A stretch of DNA of 64,000 nucleotides, from NCBI GenBank assembly GCA_023435305.1, contig JAEYRV010000055.1, positions 113,539 through 177,538 of the forward strand, given 5' to 3'. Position numbers and translations under genes: made by a program. The notes under the pieces were generated by a model. It was not told where the DNA came from. It worked only from the letters and a program-made list of their open reading frames with translations, and ran no database searches. The stretch comes from Bacillota bacterium. GTDB taxonomy: Bacteria > Bacillota > Clostridia > Acetivibrionales > DTU013. Below, piece by piece: positions 59,428 to 64,000 of this stretch (its first letter is position 1; the number at the start of each line of letters is the position of its first letter).

Positions 59428-61878
59428 TTAATTCGGTACCCAGGCCAGAGAAAGGGCCCTGACCACACAGTCACGCTTCAGGGGTCTGATTTCATATGCT
59501 TTGACATCTTCGGCCTTTGCATTGAGTTTGGTTGTGATTTCATCGATTTCAGCCTGGAGCTGTTTCTCAAGCTCAGCCAGTTGTCCACGGTATGCATCGA
59601 CTGTTTCCTTGGAACGTCCTACATCGCCATATTGCTTTGCCTGACGGCTCACTCCGCGGACCGTTGTCGCAGCTTTGCTCAAATTACTTGAACTGATCAC
59701 CTTACGGCCGAACAATGCGCCAAGAACGGTGGAGCCCAGTGAGATCGCTGTTTGCAGAGATGCATCCTTCGCCTGATCCTTTTCGCGCTGGACCGCCTGT
59801 TCAGCTTTGCGTATGCGCTCCTGAAGAGTTACTATCTTTGCTCCATAGGTCTCACGCAATTTCTCAACAGCCTGATCCCGAGCTTCCCTTGATTCCTGCT
59901 GCAGACGCACTTTGAAGTCCCGCTCGGATTCGCCCGGACGTGATACCTTTTTAAGAAATTCATTTCGATAAAGCTGAAGGCTGGAATTCCTGAACATGTA
60001 CTCTACAAGCTGTGATTGCCAGGCTGTATAGCTGGTTTTCTTATTGCAGGCGGCAGGAAGCGGCAAATAAGTTGCTCCTGGTGCGCCGGAAGCTTCAAGC
60101 TCGTCCACTGAAAGCTCAAGCACCTCGCTCTGATTCCAATCTACAGGAATCAGGCCGTCGCTGATAGGAGTCAGCCTCATCATTTCGACAGACTGTGAAA
60201 TCCCATTCTTTTTATCATCATAATTAATAGTAACAAGACCTAAAAGAGACGCCTTGTAGACCACTCCGTCACCGCTTCCGCGGTATGGGAGGAAGGTCCG
60301 GGTAACGGTTTCCGGCAGCTGCGGCACGGTATCCTGACGTGAAACGCCGGAAGGCGTTGCTGTTTCCGGCGCCGCCGGTTCAGATGGCTGTGGCGGCACT
60401 GAAAAAGTCGGCGCTGCCACAACTGGCACTGTCACAGACGGCGCTGCTGGCGCTGCTGCCTCTGCTGTCTGCTGCCTGGACAGGAGTTGTATCTCCGGAC
60501 GGCTCAGAGGCCCTCGCAGATAAGACAGACACCACCTGGTCTCAAATAAGATCGGCTGTTCCTCGTGGACATTGTTCATCAGGAAAACTCTGCTGCTCAA
60601 GCTGGAAAGCAGCTTGTCCATCGCCTGTCGATCAAATATATTGCCTGCACTGAGTGATGCGCCTTCAAGCCCATCCATCAAACGTTTCTTGTCACGGTCG
60701 GTCTGAAGTCGCCCGATAAACCAGGTGCCGATATTTGCAAGTCCTTTGTAGTCAAGGTCCATGGGGTTCTGTGTTGTAAGCATGATACCAAGGCCAAAAG
60801 CCCTCGCCTGCTTCAGAAGCGTCAGAAGAGGCTTCTTTGATGGAGGATTGGCAACGGGAGGGAAATAACCATATATCTCATCCATATAAAGCATTGCCCG
60901 CAGACTGGAGGTGCCCGGTTGAGTGCGGACCCAGCTGACTATCTGGTTAAGGACCAGAGAGACGAAAAACATCCTCTCACCTTCTGGAAGATGTGCTATT
61001 GAAAGGATGGATATCTTTGGCTTTCCGTTTTCCGTATACAGAAGGTTGTCTATGTCCAGTGGAATCCCCTGCATCCAGGATGCAAAGCTTGGGGATGCCA
61101 GAAGGTTATTGAACTGAAGCGCGAGAGACAATCTCTCTTTTTCGGGATAGAACGAATCCAGCGCCATGACTCCGATCTGGGTGAACTGCGGCTTCTGGAT
61201 CAATCCGATCAGTCCTGCAAGATCGAGACTCTCCCCTTTTCCCCAGGCATTGATCAAAATATTGGAGATAAGGATATGCTCACGGCTCTGGATAGGGTCG
61301 GCGTCAATGCCGAGCAATCCGAGCAGGCTTGCAGCAGTACCGGATGCAAGTTCATTCAGGGTTTCTATATCATTTCTGACTGCAGCAGAAGGCAGAGCAC
61401 ACAAACGTACGATCGATAGTGGATTGCCTGCTGTGCTGCCGGGTGTGTAAACCACGAGGTCAGTTTTCTCACGCATAGCTTTGATCCGCTGGCCATCCTG
61501 CTCCCATTCAGCCAGTCCTTTGCGCCAGAGCTCAGCCTGAGCAGCGCCGTACTCTTCCTGGGAAAGTCCCTTCTTCTGAGCCTCCTCGATATTGACCCAG
61601 GGTGTGAAATCAGAGGGTGCAAGGTTTGGAAAAGACAGTAACAAGTTCGTCATATCACCCTTCGGATCGATGACCAGGGCTGGTATCCCATCGATTGCGG
61701 CTTCTTCCAGCATGCCTATACAGAGTCCGGTTTTACCGCTGCCGGTCATGCCAATGCATAGAGCATGTGTCGTGAGATCCTTGGAATCATACAGCAGATA
61801 ATCATTTCCACGTTTTCCTGTATCCGCATCCAGTTCCTTACCAAGATAAAATGTCCCCAATTTTTCAAATTCCTGCAT
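59428..61878 (-). CDS. HerA/DUF87-like P-loop ATPase
   Basis: The 816-residue protein has Walker A (GMTGSGKTGLCIGML, about residue 43), DPKGDM and Walker B (LYMDEIYGYFPP), resembling HerA/FtsK translocases. A Pro/Ala-rich linker (about 455-510) leads to a C-terminal part with a coiled coil (ERIRKAEQAVQREKDQAK), a Gly/Ala-rich hydrophobic patch (GSTVLGALFG) and another coiled coil. GGAGG precedes the ATG. It lies 31 bases from recQ, so it is probably co-transcribed. Its function is unknown; DNA end processing or a membrane-linked motor are possible. Confidence 0.8.
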   Translation of the reverse strand: MQEFEKLGTFYLGKELDADTGKRGNDYLLYDSKDLTTHALCIGMTGSGKTGLCIGMLEEAAIDGIPALVIDPKGDMTNLLLSFPNLAPSDFTPWVNIEEAQKKGLSQEEYGAAQAELWRKGLAEWEQDGQRIKAMREKTDLVVYTPGSTAGNPLSIVRLCALPSAAVRNDIETLNELASGTAASLLGLLGIDADPIQSREHILISNILINAWGKGESLDLAGLIGLIQKPQFTQIGVMALDSFYPEKERLSLALQFNNLLASPSFASWMQGIPLDIDNLLYTENGKPKISILSIAHLPEGERMFFVSLVLNQIVSWVRTQPGTSSLRAMLYMDEIYGYFPPVANPPSKKPLLTLLKQARAFGLGIMLTTQNPMDLDYKGLANIGTWFIGRLQTDRDKKRLMDGLEGASLSAGNIFDRQAMDKLLSSLSSRVFLMNNVHEEQPILFETRWCLSYLRGPLSRPEIQLLSRQQTAEAAAPAAPSVTVPVVAAPTFSVPPQPSEPAAPETATPSGVSRQDTVPQLPETVTRTFLPYRGSGDGVVYKASLLGLVTINYDDKKNGISQSVEMMRLTPISDGLIPVDWNQSEVLELSVDELEASGAPGATYLPLPAACNKKTSYTAWQSQLVEYMFRNSSLQLYRNEFLKKVSRPGESERDFKVRLQQESREARDQAVEKLRETYGAKIVTLQERIRKAEQAVQREKDQAKDASLQTAISLGSTVLGALFGRKVISSSNLSKAATTVRGVSRQAKQYGDVGRSKETVDAYRGQLAELEKQLQAEIDEITTKLNAKAEDVKAYEIRPLKRDCVVRALSLAWVPN

Positions 61879-62010
61879 ATTTCCTCCATTCCAATTCAGT
61901 CACCTAAATGCAGCTGATTTCGGCTTCCTGACATTGATAAAAAAATACTTGAACTAATTCTCTCATATTCTTTATTTTACCATGGAGCATATTTATATGC
62001 CACGATAAAA

Positions 62011-62325
62011 TTACATTTGTCGCATGGTGGCAGAAAATACGAAAATACAATTCCAACCATTTTTTTGCTTGATAACTACTTCATCAAGTTTGAAGCATTC
62101 ATGCAAATGTGAATTCCCGATGACAAGATACGGCGAGTATTCTCCATCCTCCACAATCTCATCCATGCCGATGAATAAAGGCACATTGGAAGATAACAAG
62201 AGCGCTCTGGCAATATTTCCTGACCTCTATGGGGAAAAGCATATCGGATCTTCAGAGAAAAGGATTTCTGGCATCTGGCTGAAGATAACCGTCACCAGGA
62301 CCGATGGAACAAAGAAGGACATCAT
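62011..62325 (-). pseudogene. Possible small gene with an in-frame amber codon
   Basis: From an ATG at 62325 that overlaps the stop of the helix protein (ATGA), the minus frame runs 104 codons to TAA at 62011, interrupted by one TAG at 62227-62229. The first part is MMSFFVPSVLVTVIF and the second is LSSNVPLFIGMDEIVEDG, then CFKLDEVVIKQKNGWNCIFV. The composition after the TAG looks like protein. It matches no family I recognise. A chance opening cannot be excluded, and an overlapping plus-strand frame is also open but Ser-rich. Confidence 0.35.
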
Positions 62326-62570
62326 CTCTTTTTTTTCAAGCTCTCAATCATTTGAATGCCTGATTTGGTAATAGATACTTCAAATTTATTCTTACTAATG
62401 CTGATCAAATTCATATCCAGCAGTGATAACAGAACATTCATCGGATCAGGTATGCGAAGGACCTGCCCAAAATGCTCCAGAGACCCTTTATAGGATGCCG
62501 GTTCTCCCTTCATATAACTGCTGTAGAACCAGTGCAGTACAGTAATCTGTACGGTGTTGAGTGCTGCCAT
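62322..62570 (-). CDS. Small winged-helix-like protein
   Basis: The 82-residue protein has helices at AALNTVQITVLHWFYSSY and SYKGSLEHFGQVL, then IPDPMNVLLSLLDMNLIS and a beta-wing with a last helix (ITKSGIQMIESLKKKR). It looks like a MarR-type winged helix fragment, probably DNA-binding. AGGAGG precedes the ATG at 62570; an upstream ATG in frame lacks a ribosome site. The next frame overlaps its stop as ATGA. Confidence 0.6.
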   Translation of the reverse strand: MAALNTVQITVLHWFYSSYMKGEPASYKGSLEHFGQVLRIPDPMNVLLSLLDMNLISISKNKFEVSITKSGIQMIESLKKKR

Positions 62571-62694
62571 TCCCGAGTTCCTCCTATAGGTTAATTTATT
62601 CACTTGTTGCGTTATGAACAATTATACAACAAAAAGTGGGTTCATACTACCGGACTGCTTTGTCAGCAGATGCTGATCACAAAGGACCGCTTTG

Positions 62695-63564
62695 TCATGC
62701 ATCAATGCTGCTTTTAATTACGACATTTTTATCGCGAAGCGGAATGACACACCGTATTGTAACTGCCGTGATTACGATGACTCCTCCTACCAGTGACCAC
62801 AGGCCGGGAACCTCGCCAATAAACAGAAACACCCATACTGGGTTGAGCATAGGCTCTATAACTGGTATCAAACTGGCTTCAAGGGCAGTGACATATTTTA
62901 TTGCCTTGGAGTACAGGACATAAGGAATACCCAGTTGAACCACACCTAATACCACAAGGTAAAGCCATCCCGAGGTACTGGGCATATCAGAAAAAATAAA
63001 CGGCATACCAATCACTGCGGTAAAAATATTTCCCAGAAGCACTGACTCTATCGGTGAACCTTCCTTTTGCATGCGCATGAAGACTGCGAAGAACGCGAAA
63101 CAGATACCGCTGGCTGCGGCGAATACATTTCCCAATACGCCCTCCAGGCTCAGTCCGTCCATGAAAAACAGGATCATTCCGCCCATAACAACGGCAATAG
63201 TCAACCAATCAAGCAGCTTCACCTTCTCCTTGAGAATCCATGCACTAAGAAGAGCAACATACACTGGGGCCGTATATTGGATCAGTATTGCATTTGCCGC
63301 TGTGGTATTTTTAGTAGCCGCCACAAAAAGCATTACCAGGCCAGTATAGGACAATGCCGCTCCTATCTGTGCAAGCGACCAATTCAGCTTGGGCTTTCCT
63401 GTCGCTGCCAGTATAATGACCGCGGATATGCCGCTTCGCACACCTGCTATGGCCAGCGGATTGGTATCTACAGACTTTATCAGCAGTCCTCCAAGGCTCC
63501 ACATGGTTGCTGTTATTACGAGGAATATTATAGATTTCGTTCTATCGTTGGCAGTTGTTTTCAT
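62695..63564 (-). CDS. DMT-superfamily transporter (EamA)
   Basis: The 289-residue protein has ten hydrophobic helices in two EamA repeats (the first begins KSIIFLVITATMWSLGGLL; the second VMGGMILFFMDGLSLEGV). Members export or import metabolites. It is on the minus strand, upstream of the winged-helix gene. The ribosome site is weak (GGTGATG lies 13 bases ahead). Confidence 0.88.
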   Translation of the reverse strand: MKTTANDRTKSIIFLVITATMWSLGGLLIKSVDTNPLAIAGVRSGISAVIILAATGKPKLNWSLAQIGAALSYTGLVMLFVAATKNTTAANAILIQYTAPVYVALLSAWILKEKVKLLDWLTIAVVMGGMILFFMDGLSLEGVLGNVFAAASGICFAFFAVFMRMQKEGSPIESVLLGNIFTAVIGMPFIFSDMPSTSGWLYLVVLGVVQLGIPYVLYSKAIKYVTALEASLIPVIEPMLNPVWVFLFIGEVPGLWSLVGGVIVITAVTIRCVIPLRDKNVVIKSSIDA

Positions 63565-63642
63565 ACTCTTTTACATCACCATTTCTCATAATATAGCCTT
63601 ATTAGTATATATGAAAATCAAATAAAAATGAAGCAGATATGT

Positions 63643-63787
63643 GGGTGCACAATTTTTTGCGTTATGGGGAAATTCCGATGTATTTATTGAATGTATTATA
63701 TAACAAGTGTACATAATACTGTTACCCATAATGTTATGGCTATTGCAAATGGCATTATTTCCCCACAACCTCAAATTCTGTGCACCC
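63643..63787. mobile_element. MITE-like element, second copy of the family
   Basis: The left end starts GGGTGCACA and the right end finishes TGTGCACCC; over 31 bases the two ends match at 23 positions, with TGGGGAAAT in both. The element is 145 bases long, AT-rich and has no gene. It shares size, TGCAC termini and central words (TACATAA then TTATGGCTA) with the element at 49473-49619. No target duplication is certain. Confidence 0.65.
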
Positions 63788-63883
63788 TGCTCCATTATTA
63801 CCCGTTATAGCGCTTTGTTTATTGAAGATTTATATTTCAACTTGTTATGAATGTTAATTTTACTATATACATATATTCCAATA

Positions 63884-63892
63884 TGGTATAAT
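63884..63892 (+). promoter_or_regulatory. Extended -10 element of the last gene
   Basis: TGGTATAAT is an extended -10 element about 97 bases ahead of the ATG at 63989. No -35 stands out. Confidence 0.45.
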
Positions 63893-63988
63893 TTTATCAT
63901 ATACATAAAACAGTTATTCACAAACAGACATCCAGGTTTTTGCGAGTGCAGTTTTTCACAACTTAAGAGCAAACAGGAGTGATTACTG

Positions 63989-64000
63989 ATGAAGAACACG
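63989..64000 (+). CDS. Start of a gene cut by the right edge
   Basis: ATG at 63989 with CAGGAGTG ahead, then K N T to the window edge. It is preceded by an extended -10 element. Nothing can be said about its function. Confidence 0.45.

Noticed and set aside
62024..62371. Plus-strand open frame of 115 codons
   Set aside because: It is Ser-rich, lacks a ribosome site and overlaps the winged-helix gene on the other strand; the minus-strand reading looks more like protein.
1..64000. CRISPR arrays or prophage genes
   Set aside because: No array of evenly spaced repeats and no phage integrase, portal, terminase or tail genes were found in reading the window.

Overview
The window looks like chromosomal DNA from a low-to-mid GC Gram-positive bacterium of the class Clostridia. 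The evidence is the gene neighbourhood (large SRP RNA then dnaX-ybaB-recR; prfA/sua5/ywlE/rpiB/upp/comEB/tagO/wecB), strong AGGAGG-type ribosome sites with frequent TTG and GTG starts, S-layer homology (SLH) proteins, a HelD-type helicase, a DUF896 protein and tiny hydrophobic proteins of a kind common in Clostridia. No species can be named from sequence reading alone. No CRISPR array, rRNA operon or prophage was seen.

Layout. 1-1073: start of an exported or membrane protein (runs off the left edge) and galU, both on minus. 1164-3158: two tandem RMD1/DUF155 paralogues ending in a terminator. 3269-6587: SRP RNA with a consensus promoter and terminator, then dnaX, ybaB and recR. 6700-8550: a DUF2089 zinc-ribbon/HTH protein and a DUF4097 (YvlB/LiaX-like) protein, probably an envelope-stress pair. 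8577-16146: a housekeeping run of prfA, a ZIP metal transporter behind a possible ribosome-site-sequestering stem, sua5, low-molecular-weight phosphatase, rpiB, upp, dCMP deaminase, tagO and wecB. 16146-17786: two minus-strand membrane proteins (rhomboid-like, DUF975).

17893-30851 is the most distinctive region. A minus-strand Tad/Flp pilus operon (TadZ, TadA, TadB, TadC and a Flp1-type prepilin) continues without a clear break into a DUF6382-FHA membrane protein, an SLH protein and a 1605-residue secreted protein. A PilZ (cyclic-di-GMP binding) gene lies just upstream. Together they suggest a surface appendage or adhesion locus with second-messenger and phosphopeptide inputs. 31091-31646 holds three tiny membrane proteins. 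31951-39644 holds an SLH-transglutaminase protein, a HelD-like helicase and a SWIM-SNF2 helicase.

39694-49235 (minus strand): an ABC-2 exporter (one ATPase, two permeases), two GNAT acetyltransferases, a LuxR-type two-component system, an M29 aminopeptidase and oligoendopeptidase F. 49236-50880: a MITE-like element, duplicated 44-bp repeats, and nagB with its own promoter. 50882-54517: a fibronectin-III/SLH protein whose frame continues past its stop as a Gly/Ser-rich tail. 54695-57492: tRNA-Arg(CCU), then a FAD oxidoreductase with a TetR regulator and a pair of palindromic operators, and a DUF896 protein. 57513-63564 (minus): RecQ, a HerA-like ATPase, a possible amber-interrupted gene, a small winged-helix-like protein and a DMT transporter. 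63643-63787 is a second copy of the MITE family, and a new plus-strand gene begins at 63989.
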